A stretch of 64,000 bases of DNA from CAVXGU01 sp963761615 (GTDB lineage Bacteria > Acidobacteriota > Vicinamibacteria > Vicinamibacterales > CAVVIG01): the NCBI GenBank assembly GCA_963761615.1, contig CAVXGU010000003.1:1240001-1304000 (forward strand), in the 5' to 3' direction. The notes under the pieces are model-generated. The model saw only the letters and a program-made list of their open reading frames with translations, was not told where the DNA came from and searched no databases. Shown here piece after piece: positions 27,771-36,174 of this stretch. Position 1 is the first letter of the stretch, and each line of letters starts with the position of its first letter. The position numbers and the translations under genes were made by a program.

Positions 27771-29066
27771 TCAGGCCCGTCTGTCGTCGCGCGGCACGTA
27801 ATCGCGCGCCGGGTGCCCGGTGTAGATCTGGCGCGGGCGGGCGATCTTCTGCTCGGGGTCGGCGAGCATTTCGGCCCACTGCGCGACCCAGCCCGACGTA
27901 CGGGGGATGGCGAAGAGCACGGGGAACATCTCGACCGGAAAGCCCATCGCCTGATAGATGAGCCCGGAGTAGAAGTCGACGTTCGGATAGAGCTTGCGGC
28001 TCACGAAGTAGTCGTCCTCGAGGGCGATGCGCTCGAGCTCGAGGGCGATCTCGAGCAGGGGGTTGCGGCCCGTGACGGCGAAAACGAGATCCGCGATCCG
28101 CTTGATCACCTTGGCCCGCGGGTCGTACGACTTGTACACGCGGTGGCCGAAGCCCATCAAGCGCGTGTGGCCGTCGCCCGACTTGACCATCTTGATGAAC
28201 TCGGGGACCTTCGAGACCGAGCCGATCTCGGTGAGCATGCGGAGCACGGCCTCGTTGGCGCCGCCGTGGAGCGGCCCGTACAGCGCCGCCGCCGCGCCGG
28301 CCATCGCCGAGTACGGATCGACGTGCGAGCTCCCGATGTTGCGCATCGTGCTCGTGCTGCAGTTCTGCTCGTGGTCCGCGTGCAGGATGAAGAGCACGTC
28401 GAGGGCGCGCTCGAGCACGGGGTTCGCGTGATACTTCCCGTCGCCGCGCTTGAAGAGCATGTTGAGGAAGTTGCCCGTGAAGCTGAGGTCGCTGTCCGGG
28501 TAGACGTACGGCCGCCCCTGGCTGTGGCGGTACGCGTAGGCGGCGATGCTCGGCACCTTCGCGATGAGCCGCTGCATCTGCCGCATGCGGACGTCGGGGT
28601 CGAAGATCTTCTTGGCTTCCGGGTAGAACGTGGCGAGCGCCCCGACCGTGCTGAGGAAGATGCCCATCGGGTGGGCGTCGTAGCGGAAGCCCTCCATGAA
28701 CTTCTTCAGGTTCTCGTGGACCAGCGTGTGGAACGTGATCTCCTTGGTCCACGCCTGCAGATCCGGGCCGGCGGGCAGCTCCCCGTGGACCAGCAGGTAC
28801 GACGTCTCCAGGTAGTCGCTGTGTTCGGCGAGCTGCTCGATCGGGTACCCGCGGTAGAGGAGGATGCCCTTGTCGCCGTCGATGAAGGTGATGGCGCTGC
28901 GGCAGTCGGCGGTGTTGAGGAACGCCGGGTCGTAGGTCATCAGGCCGAAATCGTCCGGGGCGGTCTTGATCTGGCGCAGGTCCATCGCGCGGATCGTGCC
29001 GTCCTGGATCGAGAGCTCGTAGGTCTTGCCCGTGCGGTTGTCCGTGATGCTCAGCGTATCGGCCAT
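27771..29066 (-). CDS. gltA: Citrate synthase
   Basis: 431 residues, the length of type II hexameric citrate synthases. It condenses oxaloacetate and acetyl-CoA at the entry of the TCA cycle. Catalytic and signature motifs are HADHEQNCSTSTMRNIGSS, PLHGGANEAVLRML and GFGHRVYKSYDPRAKV, with the final Asp region near FYSGLIYQAMGFP. Intact. The M28 peptidase gene lies downstream on the same strand. Confidence 0.97.
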   Translation of the reverse strand: MADTLSITDNRTGKTYELSIQDGTIRAMDLRQIKTAPDDFGLMTYDPAFLNTADCRSAITFIDGDKGILLYRGYPIEQLAEHSDYLETSYLLVHGELPAGPDLQAWTKEITFHTLVHENLKKFMEGFRYDAHPMGIFLSTVGALATFYPEAKKIFDPDVRMRQMQRLIAKVPSIAAYAYRHSQGRPYVYPDSDLSFTGNFLNMLFKRGDGKYHANPVLERALDVLFILHADHEQNCSTSTMRNIGSSHVDPYSAMAGAAAALYGPLHGGANEAVLRMLTEIGSVSKVPEFIKMVKSGDGHTRLMGFGHRVYKSYDPRAKVIKRIADLVFAVTGRNPLLEIALELERIALEDDYFVSRKLYPNVDFYSGLIYQAMGFPVEMFPVLFAIPRTSGWVAQWAEMLADPEQKIARPRQIYTGHPARDYVPRDDRRA

Positions 29067-29072
29067 TGACGC

Positions 29073-29258
29073 TCAGTCGTCCGTGTTGGGGTTGTCAGTC
29101 TGTGCGTCCGCGTCGCGGGGCTCGCCCGCAACGCGGTACGCGCCGTCGGCCCAGCGGGCCAGGTCCTGCAGCTTGCAGCGCTCGCTGCAGAACGGCCGCC
29201 ACGCGGGGTCGACGGGCCGGCGCCGGCAGTACACGCAGATCGCTCCGCCCCCGGGCAT
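29073..29258 (-). CDS. yacG: DNA gyrase inhibitor YacG-type zinc protein
   Basis: 61 residues. The treble-clef zinc site CVYCRRRPVD followed by FCSERCKLQDLARWADG (CxxC-CxxxC) is diagnostic of YacG. In E. coli this protein binds and inhibits gyrase. The ATG at 29258 gives the normal length. It ends six bases before the gltA start, so the two are probably co-transcribed. Confidence 0.9.
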   Translation of the reverse strand: MPGGGAICVYCRRRPVDPAWRPFCSERCKLQDLARWADGAYRVAGEPRDADAQTDNPNTDD

Positions 29259-29308
29259 GGCGAATTCTACCTTGGTTGGGGGACGCGAGCCTACCCGCCC
29301 GGGGGAGC

Positions 29309-29995
29309 CTACCGGCCCTGGTCGGCCGCGTGATGCCGCACGTCGCGCGCCGACACCATGAAGATGACGTCCTCGGCGATGTTGGTCGCGTGGTCGCCGA
29401 TCCGCTCCAGGTGGCGCGAGATCAGGATGAGGTCGAGCGACGGCTCGATCGTCGACGGGTCCTGGAGCATGTAGGTCAGCAGTTCGCGGAAGATCTGGGT
29501 CTTGAGCGAGTCGAGCTTGTCGTCCTCGTCGAGCACCTGCTGGGCGAGCACCGTGTCGCGCCGCACGAAGGCGTCGAGCGCATCCCGCAGCATCGCCTGG
29601 GCGATGGTGGCCATGCGTGGGATGTCGATCAGCTTCTTGACGGGGGCGTGCGTCGTGTAGCGGCGCGCCGCCTCGGCGATGTTCACGGCGAGGTCGCCGA
29701 CGCGCTCGAGATCGGTGTTGATCTTGACGGCCGCCACGATCGCGCGGAGGTCCGCCGCCATCGGCTGGTGCAGCGCGATCAGGGTGAAGCACCGGCCGTC
29801 GATCTCGATGTGGAGCGTGTTCAGGGGCCGGTCGCCCTGGATGACCCGCTCGAGCGCGCCGGGCTCGCGGCTGACCAGCCCCGTGATGGCCAGCCGGACC
29901 TGCTCCTCGGCGAGCCCTCCCATCTCGAGCAGCCGGCTCTTGAGCTCGTCGAGCTCTTCCTGGAAGTGGCGCGCCCCGCGCTCCATCGGCGTCAT
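29309..29995 (-). CDS. phoU: Phosphate-specific transport accessory protein PhoU (copy 1)
   Basis: 228 residues of two PhoU three-helix bundles. The metal-binding signature appears twice, as DLERVGDLAVNIAEAA and HLERIGDHATNIAEDVIF. PhoU restrains Pst uptake and PhoR signalling when phosphate is plentiful. Its ATG overlaps the pstB stop (ATGA). A closely similar second copy lies at 45.8 kb. Confidence 0.95.
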   Translation of the reverse strand: MTPMERGARHFQEELDELKSRLLEMGGLAEEQVRLAITGLVSREPGALERVIQGDRPLNTLHIEIDGRCFTLIALHQPMAADLRAIVAAVKINTDLERVGDLAVNIAEAARRYTTHAPVKKLIDIPRMATIAQAMLRDALDAFVRRDTVLAQQVLDEDDKLDSLKTQIFRELLTYMLQDPSTIEPSLDLILISRHLERIGDHATNIAEDVIFMVSARDVRHHAADQGR

Positions 29996-30834
29996 CAGCC
30001 GAACCTGCCGGTGACGTAGTCCTCGGTCAGCTTCTCCGAGGGCGCGGTGAAGATCTTGTTGGTCCGGTCGACCTCCACCACCTTGCCGAGCCAGAAGAAG
30101 GCCGTGATGTCGGAGACGCGCGCGGCCTGCTGCATGTTGTGCGTCACGATCACGATCGTGTAGCGCTCCTTGAGCTCGTAGATCAGCTCCTCGATGCGCT
30201 GCGTCGCGATCGGGTCGAGGGCCGAGGCGGGCTCGTCCATCAGCAGGACCTCGGGCTCGATGGCCAGCGCGCGGGCGATGCACAGCCGCTGCTGCTGGCC
30301 GCCCGAGAGCGCGATCGCCGAGCCGTGGAGCCGGTCGGAAACCTCGTCCCACAGCGCCGCCGACCGGAGGCTCGCCTCGACCCGCATCTGCAGGTCGTGC
30401 CGCGACCGCGCCAGCCCGTTGATGCGCAGGCCGTAGGCCACGTTCTCGAAGATCGACTTCGGGAACGGGTTGGACTTCTGAAAGACCATTCCGACGCGCC
30501 GCCGCAGGTCGACCGCATCGACCGACGGCGCGTAGATGTCCTGCCCGTCGAGCTTCACCGTGCCCGTCACCCGGGCGCCCGTCACGATGTCGTTCATCCG
30601 GTTCAGGGTCCGGAGGAACGTCGACTTGCCGCAGCCCGAAGGCCCGATGAGCGCGGTCACCCGGTTGGGCGCGATCTGGAGGCCGATGTGGTCGAGCACC
30701 CGCGTCGCCCCGTAGTGGACGCACAGCTCCGACACCTCGATCTTCGCCGGCACGGCCTCGGCGGGTGCGGCGGCCCGGGCCAGCGCGGACGCGCCGGCGA
30801 CCCGTGGCACGGGAGCGAGGGTCGTCGAAGGCAC
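29995..30834 (-). CDS. pstB: Phosphate ABC transporter ATP-binding protein PstB (copy 1)
   Basis: 279 residues. ABC ATPase with Walker A GPSGCGKST, Q-loop MVFQKSNPFPKSI, signature LSGGQQQRLCIARAL, Walker B EVLLMDEPASALD and H-loop VTHNMQQA. The first about 30 residues are an Ala/Pro-rich extension not needed for the fold. Paired only with phoU here; the permease genes are in the other pst locus. A triple 11-bp repeat resembling a Pho box lies 45-80 bases upstream. Confidence 0.95.
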   Translation of the reverse strand: MPSTTLAPVPRVAGASALARAAAPAEAVPAKIEVSELCVHYGATRVLDHIGLQIAPNRVTALIGPSGCGKSTFLRTLNRMNDIVTGARVTGTVKLDGQDIYAPSVDAVDLRRRVGMVFQKSNPFPKSIFENVAYGLRINGLARSRHDLQMRVEASLRSAALWDEVSDRLHGSAIALSGGQQQRLCIARALAIEPEVLLMDEPASALDPIATQRIEELIYELKERYTIVIVTHNMQQAARVSDITAFFWLGKVVEVDRTNKIFTAPSEKLTEDYVTGRFG

Positions 30835-30878
30835 GTCTGAACGATAGCCCGCCCGACCAGGTGCCTCGTTTCGGGCGG

Positions 30879-30911
30879 GTTAAATCCGTGTAACTATCGT
30901 GTAACGCGATC
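30879..30911 (-). promoter_or_regulatory. Candidate Pho box upstream of pstB copy 1
   Basis: On the plus strand GTTAAAT, GTAACTA and GTAACGC begin at 30879, 30890 and 30901, an exact 11-bp period like the 7+4 units bound by PhoB dimers. In the direction of pstB this reads GTTACACGATAGTTACACGG followed by ATTTAAC. It overlaps the 3' end of the upstream kinase-like gene. Confidence 0.6.
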
Positions 30912-31670
30912 CTCGGGTCCGCCCGGCTGGGGCCGGTCCGCCTGCTCCAGGAAAGCGGCGACCTGGCGGCGGAGCTCGTCCTGGATTTGGTCGACCGAGC
31001 GCCGCGCGTCGAGCACCCGGAAGTGGAACTCGTCGGCCATCGAGCTGTACTCGCGCAGCAGCTTGTTCTGGTAGAAGCGGAAGCTGTCGTGGATGTCGTC
31101 TCCGCTCTTGAGGTCCATCCCGGACTCCCAGAAGTCCATGCCGCGCGACTCCAGCACCCGTCCGATGAGCGTCCGGACGTCGATGTTGAGGTAGAAGACC
31201 ATGTGCGGCGCGATGGCGAAGCCGTAGAGGGTGCGGAGCCAGGCGCGATCGATGCCGCGCACGCCGGCGCGGGCGAGCGCCGTGAAGATGTAGCGATCCG
31301 ACAGCACGACGAATCCCGCCTTGAGCGCCGGGATGATCTCCTTCTCGAGGCGGTCGGCGAAGTCGGTGGCGTAGAGCAGGACGAAGGTCAGCTTGTTCAG
31401 CGTGTTGCTCGCCTTGGCGAGCTCGATGGTCGGCTGCATGAGCGGCGACCGCGTCCACCCGGTCTCGACGACGCCGTATCCCTTCACCTCCAGCCACTCG
31501 CGCAGGCGCTGGATCTGCGTGCTGCGGCCCACGCCGTCGGTGCCCTCGATGGCGATGAGCTTTCCGGGATAGGCGTCGAGCGGCAGGTAGGGGATGCTCT
31601 GCCCGTAGTACCGGCCGGCCTGGCTCTCGCCGTTCGCGCCGCCGAGTGCGCCCGCGTCGGCGTCGCTCAT
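30894..31670 (-). CDS. Thymidylate kinase-like protein with altered P-loop (K to R)
   Basis: 258 residues, P-loop kinase of the thymidylate kinase fold. The Walker A motif reads GTDGVGRSTQ (about residues 43-52), with arginine where the invariant lysine is expected. The DRY motif is present (LSDRYIFTALARAG), and the overall layout mirrors the gene upstream. The TAG stop overlaps a Pho-box-like repeat. Start ATG at 31670 overlaps the stop of the upstream kinase-like gene. Loss of the P-loop lysine usually weakens or abolishes catalysis, so this may be a regulatory or structural partner of the neighbour. Confidence 0.8.
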   Translation of the reverse strand: MSDADAGALGGANGESQAGRYYGQSIPYLPLDAYPGKLIAIEGTDGVGRSTQIQRLREWLEVKGYGVVETGWTRSPLMQPTIELAKASNTLNKLTFVLLYATDFADRLEKEIIPALKAGFVVLSDRYIFTALARAGVRGIDRAWLRTLYGFAIAPHMVFYLNIDVRTLIGRVLESRGMDFWESGMDLKSGDDIHDSFRFYQNKLLREYSSMADEFHFRVLDARRSVDQIQDELRRQVAAFLEQADRPQPGGPEDRVTR

Positions 31671-32371
31671 CGCTCGTCGCCCTCGCCGACGCCGGCGCCG
31701 ACCCGTGCCGCCTCGAGATACGGCGCGACGATGCGCCGCACGAGGCGCTGCTGCTCCATGATGCTCGCGCGGCCGTCGACGACCTCGAGGCCGAACTCGT
31801 CGACGAGGCGGTCGTACTCGTCGAGGACCTTGCCCTGGAAGAGCCGGAAGCTCTCGACCGGGTTGGCGCTCCAGCCCATGTCCAGTCCCGCCTCGTAGAA
31901 CTTCAGCTTGACGCGGCGCGCCAGGAGGCGGTCGAGCGAGACGTCGATCGGCACCCGGAAGTAGAGGGAGAGATCCGGCCGCACGGCGAAGCTGTACAGC
32001 TCGCGCACCCACTGGCGATCGACCCCGCGGGTCGCGTCGCGCGCGAAGGCGGTGTACGCGTAGCGGTCGGCGAGGACGATCATCCCGGCCTTGAGCGGCG
32101 GGATGACCTTATACAGCAGGCGATCCGCGAAGTCGGTGGCGTGCAGCAGGCTGAACGTCATCGGCGTGAGCGCGTTCTTTTTCTTGCCCGTTTTCGTCGC
32201 GGCCTTGACGAGGGCGGACGAGTTCCATTCGGTGACGAAGACCCGCTGCCCCTCGGCCGCCAGCCACTTCGCGAGGAGGCCCAGCTGCGTCGTCTTGCCG
32301 GATCCGTCGATCCCCTCGACGACGAACAGCTTCCCCGGGTACTCGTGCGGCGTCGTCAGTGTGTTCAGCAT
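31667..32371 (-). CDS. Thymidylate kinase-like protein
   Basis: 234 residues. Intact Walker A GIDGSGKTTQ near residue 20 and DRY motif LADRYAYTAFARDATRG. It is related to the downstream gene across its length (both have LLHATDFADRL / LLYATDFADRL and similar C-terminal helices). dTMP kinases are usually about 205-215 residues, so both are longer. Position between ppx and pstB-phoU hints at a role linked to phosphate rather than to dTTP supply; that is inference. Confidence 0.85.
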   Translation of the reverse strand: MLNTLTTPHEYPGKLFVVEGIDGSGKTTQLGLLAKWLAAEGQRVFVTEWNSSALVKAATKTGKKKNALTPMTFSLLHATDFADRLLYKVIPPLKAGMIVLADRYAYTAFARDATRGVDRQWVRELYSFAVRPDLSLYFRVPIDVSLDRLLARRVKLKFYEAGLDMGWSANPVESFRLFQGKVLDEYDRLVDEFGLEVVDGRASIMEQQRLVRRIVAPYLEAARVGAGVGEGDER

Positions 32372-33908
32372 AGGCGCGGGATCCGACCTCCACGCAGAGA
32401 GGCTTGCCGATCAGGTGTTCGAAGGGGTGACAGTGGCGGCTGGCGGCCCAGAGCTCGAGCTCCGCGTCGCCGCCGGTCCGCAGCTGCAGCAGCGCGTCCT
32501 CCTTGCGGTCGTGCAGCTCGAGGCCCGAGACGACCTGCGCGTGGCTGCGGTCGAGGCTCTCGGCCAGACGGAGGATCGCCGCCAGGGCGCGCACGATCGT
32601 GCGCGCCCGCCGGCGGAGGTCGCCGAAGCCCTCGTGCCGGCGGCTCGGCGTCGCCCGTCGGTGGTAGCGCGCGATGAGCGAGATGATCGCGATTTCGTCC
32701 GGCTCGAAGCCGCGGAGATCGCCGTTGAGGATGAGGTAGCGCGAGTGCTTGTGGTGGCGCGAGTAGCTGATGTGGACCCCGATGTCGTGCAGCAGCGCGG
32801 CGTACTCGAGCCATTCGCGCTCGCGATCCGTGAGGCCGTGCGTCCCGCGCGTCTGATCGAACAGGCTCACGGCGAGCTTTGCGACCTGCTGCGCGTGCTC
32901 GGCCGCGTAGTTGCAGCGCTCCGCCAGCTCGAACACGCTCCGCCGGCGGACGTCCGGGAAGCGGTCCGCCTGCGCGATCCGCTTCCGGTGCTTGTCGATG
33001 TACTCGAGGATGAGGCCCTCGCGGAGCGAGAAGTCGCAAAGCGTGATCTGGTCGGCGCCGAGGCGCCGGAGGATCGTGTCGAGCAGGATCGCGCCCGCGA
33101 CGGCCAGATCGGCGCGGCGCGGCTCGAGGCCGGCCACGCGCAGGCGGCGCGCGAGGCTGAGAGGCGTGAGCTCCTTGCGCACGCGATGGATCTGCTTCGC
33201 CGACACGCGCCAGTTCCGGAGCTCGCCGGGCACCCGGCCGCGCGCGGCGGCCGCCACGGCGCCCAGGCTCAGGATCGTCCCCGAGGTGCCGATGACGCGA
33301 TCGAAGCCCTCGCCGGCGATGCGATCCAGGTGCTCGCCGATCTCGTCGTTGATGTGCTTGACCATCCGGCGCTCGTCGCGCGGCACGAGCGGGTCGCCCG
33401 TGATGAAGCGCTCCGTCAGCCGGATGACCCCGAGCTTGAAGCTGCGGCCGAGCTCGAGACTCGCGCCCGTGCCCCGGGTCACCTCGACGCTGCCCCCGCC
33501 GATGTCGATGACGACCACGCGGTCGCCCGGCACGCTCACGCCGTAGACGGCGGCGCGGTGGATGAGCCGCGCCTCCTCGGCGCCCGAGATGACGCGCGGC
33601 CGGATGCCGGTGTCGTGCACGACCGCGCGCAGGAACTCGCCGCCGTTCTCGGCCTCGCGGGTGGCGCTCGTCGCCGCGGCGATGATCTCGTCGACGCCGT
33701 GCGAATCGGCCAGCCGGCGGAACTTCGAGAGCACCTGGAGCGCGGCGTGCCGCGCCTCGGGCGTCAGCGCCCGCCCGTCGAGCCCCCCGGCGCCGAGGCG
33801 CACCATCTCCTTTTCCCGGTCGATGACCTCGAAGGAGAGGTCCGGGCGGACCCGGACGACGATCATGTGGAGCGAATTGGTCCCGATGTCTATGGCAGCC
33901 AGGCGCAT
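32109..33908 (-). CDS. ppx: Ppx/GppA exopolyphosphatase with C-terminal HD domain
   Basis: Hydrolyses polyphosphate or (p)ppGpp. N-terminal actin-like fold with AAIDIGTNSLHMIVV and VIDIGGGSVEVTRG; a C-terminal HD-type helical domain contains LLHDIGVHISYSRHHKHSR. Recognisable homology ends near residue 512 (LIGKPLCVEV). The open frame then runs about 88 codons further through the kinase gene in another frame, which looks like non-coding shadow. A small indel near the natural stop, or a native stop at 32365 in the alternative frame, would explain it. Divergent from the CHAD gene and upstream of two kinase-like genes. Confidence 0.9.
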   Translation of the reverse strand: MRLAAIDIGTNSLHMIVVRVRPDLSFEVIDREKEMVRLGAGGLDGRALTPEARHAALQVLSKFRRLADSHGVDEIIAAATSATREAENGGEFLRAVVHDTGIRPRVISGAEEARLIHRAAVYGVSVPGDRVVVIDIGGGSVEVTRGTGASLELGRSFKLGVIRLTERFITGDPLVPRDERRMVKHINDEIGEHLDRIAGEGFDRVIGTSGTILSLGAVAAAARGRVPGELRNWRVSAKQIHRVRKELTPLSLARRLRVAGLEPRRADLAVAGAILLDTILRRLGADQITLCDFSLREGLILEYIDKHRKRIAQADRFPDVRRRSVFELAERCNYAAEHAQQVAKLAVSLFDQTRGTHGLTDREREWLEYAALLHDIGVHISYSRHHKHSRYLILNGDLRGFEPDEIAIISLIARYHRRATPSRRHEGFGDLRRRARTIVRALAAILRLAESLDRSHAQVVSGLELHDRKEDALLQLRTGGDAELELWAASRHCHPFEHLIGKPLCVEVGSRAYAEHTDDAARVPGEAVRRRGDRRIRQDDAAGPPREVAGGRGAAGLRHRMELVRPRQGRDENGQEKERAHADDVQPAARHRLRGSPAV

Positions 33909-33966
33909 GAAGTCCTTCCACTATAATGGGAAACGCGCCGCTTCCCGTTCGGGCGTTTACACACAC
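33909..33966. promoter_or_regulatory. Divergent ppx/CHAD promoter region
   Basis: A 58-bp gap between divergent genes. ACTATAATGGG (33920-33930) gives a good -10 hexamer TATAAT toward the CHAD gene and an overlapping TATAGT toward ppx. The ppx ATG is preceded by GGAAGGAC as ribosome-binding site. GTTTACAC near 33953 resembles a Pho half-site, but no clean 11-bp partner is seen. Confidence 0.4.
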
Positions 33967-34893
33967 ATGTCAGCGCCGCAAGGCCGTTACGAGCTCCTCC
34001 GCAAGAGAATCGGGCAGTTTACGCGGACGTTACAGGACGTCTCCGAGGGCGACGTGCGTGCCGTCCACCGCATGCGGATCGCGACGCGGCGGCTGCGCGA
34101 GCTGCTCCCGGTGCTCCCGGGCGGAGGCGACGAAGCGGCCAAGCTGAGCCGCCGGCTGCGCCGCGTCACGCGCGGTCTCGGCCCGCTGCGCGAGCTCGAC
34201 GTCACGGCCCAGCTGATCGACGAGCTCCACCGCCCGTACCGGCGGCACCGGTCCGCCCTCGATCGCGTGTCGAGCCTGGTCGAGCAGGATCGGACCGCCG
34301 CCCGCCACACCATCACCAGCAAGCACGCCGGCGTGGAACGGTCCCGCGTCGCGCGCCGCCTGTCCGACCTCGCGCAGGCGGTCGAACGGCGCGAGGCGCC
34401 CGGCGCGCACGACGATGGCGAGCACGCGCGCGCGTGGCGGTGGGCCGTGCAGGCGCGCGTGGTGCGTCGCGCGGAGCGCCTGCGGCGCGCGATCGACGAG
34501 GCCGGCGCCGTGTACCTGCCCGAACGTCTCCACGCCGTCCGGATCGCGGTGAAGAAGCTGCGCTACGCGCTGGAGCTGCTCGTCGACCTCGGCGGCGCCT
34601 CGTCCGCGGATCTCCGTACGCTCAAGGAGCGCCAGGACGTCCTCGGCCGGATGCACGACCTGCAGGGACTGATGGCGCGCGCCCGCAGCCTGGAGGCCAC
34701 CCGCGGCGCGAGCAGCGAGGAGCGCGCCGAGCTCGCGGCGCTGGTCGACGCTCTCGAGAACGAGTGCCGGCGCCTGCACGCACGCTACGTCGGCGACCGT
34801 CCGGCGCTGGCGGCGCTGGCGGCCCGACTGGGCGTCCGCCGGCGCGAGGTCGCGCCGCGGGCGCTGCGCGCCGGCCGTCAGGCCGTGGGCTGA
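33967..34893 (+). CDS. CHAD domain-containing protein
   Basis: 308 residues, all alpha-helical. The domain's repeated basic helices are visible as VHRMRIATRRLRELL near residue 35 and LHAVRIAVKKLRYALELL near residue 195, with conserved His and Arg/Lys lining a cavity. CHAD proteins bind inorganic polyphosphate. The stop overlaps the sixA start (TGATG). Lies opposite ppx, which supports a polyphosphate role. Confidence 0.92.
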   Translation: MSAPQGRYELLRKRIGQFTRTLQDVSEGDVRAVHRMRIATRRLRELLPVLPGGGDEAAKLSRRLRRVTRGLGPLRELDVTAQLIDELHRPYRRHRSALDRVSSLVEQDRTAARHTITSKHAGVERSRVARRLSDLAQAVERREAPGAHDDGEHARAWRWAVQARVVRRAERLRRAIDEAGAVYLPERLHAVRIAVKKLRYALELLVDLGGASSADLRTLKERQDVLGRMHDLQGLMARARSLEATRGASSEERAELAALVDALENECRRLHARYVGDRPALAALAARLGVRRREVAPRALRAGRQAVG

Positions 34894-35390
34894 TGGCCGA
34901 CCTCTACCTGATCCGCCACGGCCTGGCCGAGGAGCGCGGCGAGGCCTGGCCCGACGACACCCGCCGCCCGCTCACCGAGCGCGGCATGGCGCGCCTGCGC
35001 AAGGAGGCGGACGCGCTCGATCGCCTCGGCGTGGCCTTCGACGTCATCCTGACCAGTCCGCTCGTGCGCGCCCGCCAGACGGCGGAGATCGTGGCCGCGG
35101 GCTTCAGTCCCCGGCCGTCCGTGACCGTGGCCGATGCGCTGGCGCCCGGCGGCACTCACGCAGCGCTCCTCACGGCGCTCGAACCCCAGAGCAAACGCGC
35201 CGCGATCGCCCTCGTCGGCCACGAGCCCGGCCTTGGCGAGCTCGCCGCCCGACTGGTGGGCACACGCCGGCCGATCCCGTTCAAGAAGGGGGCGGTCTGC
35301 TGCATCGAGGTCGACGCCGTCCCGCCCGACGAGCCCGGCACGCTCAGATGGTTTCTGACGCCGAAGATGTTGAGGCAGCTTCGAGGGTAA
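34893..35390 (+). CDS. sixA: Histidine phosphatase SixA
   Basis: 165 residues of the histidine phosphatase superfamily. The phosphohistidine motif is LIRHGLAEE at the N-terminus, with a second histidine in LVGHEPGLGELA. E. coli SixA dephosphorylates phosphohistidine proteins. Co-translated with the CHAD gene, so a joint role in phosphate or polyphosphate metabolism is likely. Its TAA stop directly abuts a tandem repeat block. Confidence 0.9.
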   Translation: MADLYLIRHGLAEERGEAWPDDTRRPLTERGMARLRKEADALDRLGVAFDVILTSPLVRARQTAEIVAAGFSPRPSVTVADALAPGGTHAALLTALEPQSKRAAIALVGHEPGLGELAARLVGTRRPIPFKKGAVCCIEVDAVPPDEPGTLRWFLTPKMLRQLRG

Positions 35391-35487
35391 GTGCTGGGCG
35401 CTGACGCTGCAAAGTGCTCGGCGCTGTCGCGGCAAGGTGCTTGGCGCTGTCGCGGCAAAGGGCTGGGCGCTGTCGCGGTAAAGTGCT
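35391..35487. repeat. 23-bp tandem repeat block 1
   Basis: Four full units and a partial fifth of consensus AGTGCTCGGCGCTGTCGCGG followed by CAA, perfectly phased at 23 bp and without spacers. The same unit recurs at 35996-36128 and, inverted, at 36582-36678. Confidence 0.8.
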
Positions 35488-35489
35488 GA

Positions 35490-35525
35490 CCCGGAGCCCG
35501 AAGCCCGGAGCCCGGAGCCCAGAGA
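35490..35525. repeat. CCCGGAGC-type low-complexity repeat
   Basis: Four copies of a GAGCCC-type heptamer (CCCGGAGCCCGAAGCCCGGA and onward) between the 23-bp repeats and the DUF6526 ribosome-binding site. A similar motif in inverted orientation (CGGGCTCTGGGCTCCTGG) lies after glgC. Confidence 0.5.
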
Positions 35526-35537
35526 GAGGAGTCTCCC

Positions 35538-35975
35538 ATGGCCGAAACGGTCCAGACTTACAAGACGCACGCCCGGGTGTTCCCGCCGTTCCACTACTTC
35601 GTGTTGCCCGTGCTCGCGGCGAACTTCGTCGCCGAGGTCGTCCACACGGCGCGTTATCCCTCGTTGGGCGCCCTGTGGGCGACCATCGTCGCTCTCGCGC
35701 TCGTCATGCTCGCCCTTCTCGCGCGGGTCATGGTGCTCACCGTTCAGGACCGGGTGATTCGCCTCGAGATGCGGCTGCGGCTGAACGAGCTCCTGCCCGG
35801 CGATCTCCGGAGCCGGATTGGCACGATCAGCCCGAAGCAGCTGACGGCGCTCCGCTTCGCGAGCGACGCCGAGTTGCCCGCCCTCGCCCGCGAGGTGCTC
35901 GACGGCAAGCTAACCGACGTCAAGGCCATCAAGCAACGGGTCCAGGAGTGGCAGGGCGACTTTCTCAGGGCCTGA
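35538..35975 (+). CDS. DUF6526 family membrane protein
   Basis: 145 residues. The N-terminal signature THARVFPPFHYFVLPVL and two membrane helices (LPVLAANFVAEVV region and ATIVALALVMLALLARVMVL) are followed by a soluble helical tail. GAGGAG lies upstream of the ATG. Matches the DUF6526 family found in several phyla. Function unknown. Flanked on both sides by 23-bp repeat blocks. Confidence 0.85.
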   Translation: MAETVQTYKTHARVFPPFHYFVLPVLAANFVAEVVHTARYPSLGALWATIVALALVMLALLARVMVLTVQDRVIRLEMRLRLNELLPGDLRSRIGTISPKQLTALRFASDAELPALAREVLDGKLTDVKAIKQRVQEWQGDFLRA

Positions 35976-35995
35976 CGACACGCCGGGTTGGGGAC

Positions 35996-36128
35996 CGACG
36001 CTGCAAAGTGCTTGGAACTGACGCAGCAAGGGGCTGGGGACTGACGCGGCAAGGTGCTCGGAACTGACGCTGCAAGGTGCTTGGCCAGGCGCTGCAATGG
36101 GCTTGGCCCGACGCGGCAAGGGGCTGCG
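35996..36128. repeat. 23-bp tandem repeat block 2
   Basis: Five or six units of 22-23 bp (for example AGTGCTTGGAACTGACGCAG plus CAA), more diverged than block 1 but ending in GCAA each time. It leads directly into the four-helix-bundle gene. Confidence 0.75.
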
Positions 36129-36174
36129 CGGCTTCGTGGCGGAGTGCTGGCACGCAGCGTGCTTCGCGTCTGGC

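Noticed and set aside
36097..36174. N-terminal extension of the four-helix-bundle gene
   Set aside because: The open frame there is made of the 23-bp repeat and does not match the family; the GTG at 36175 fits the usual N-terminus.
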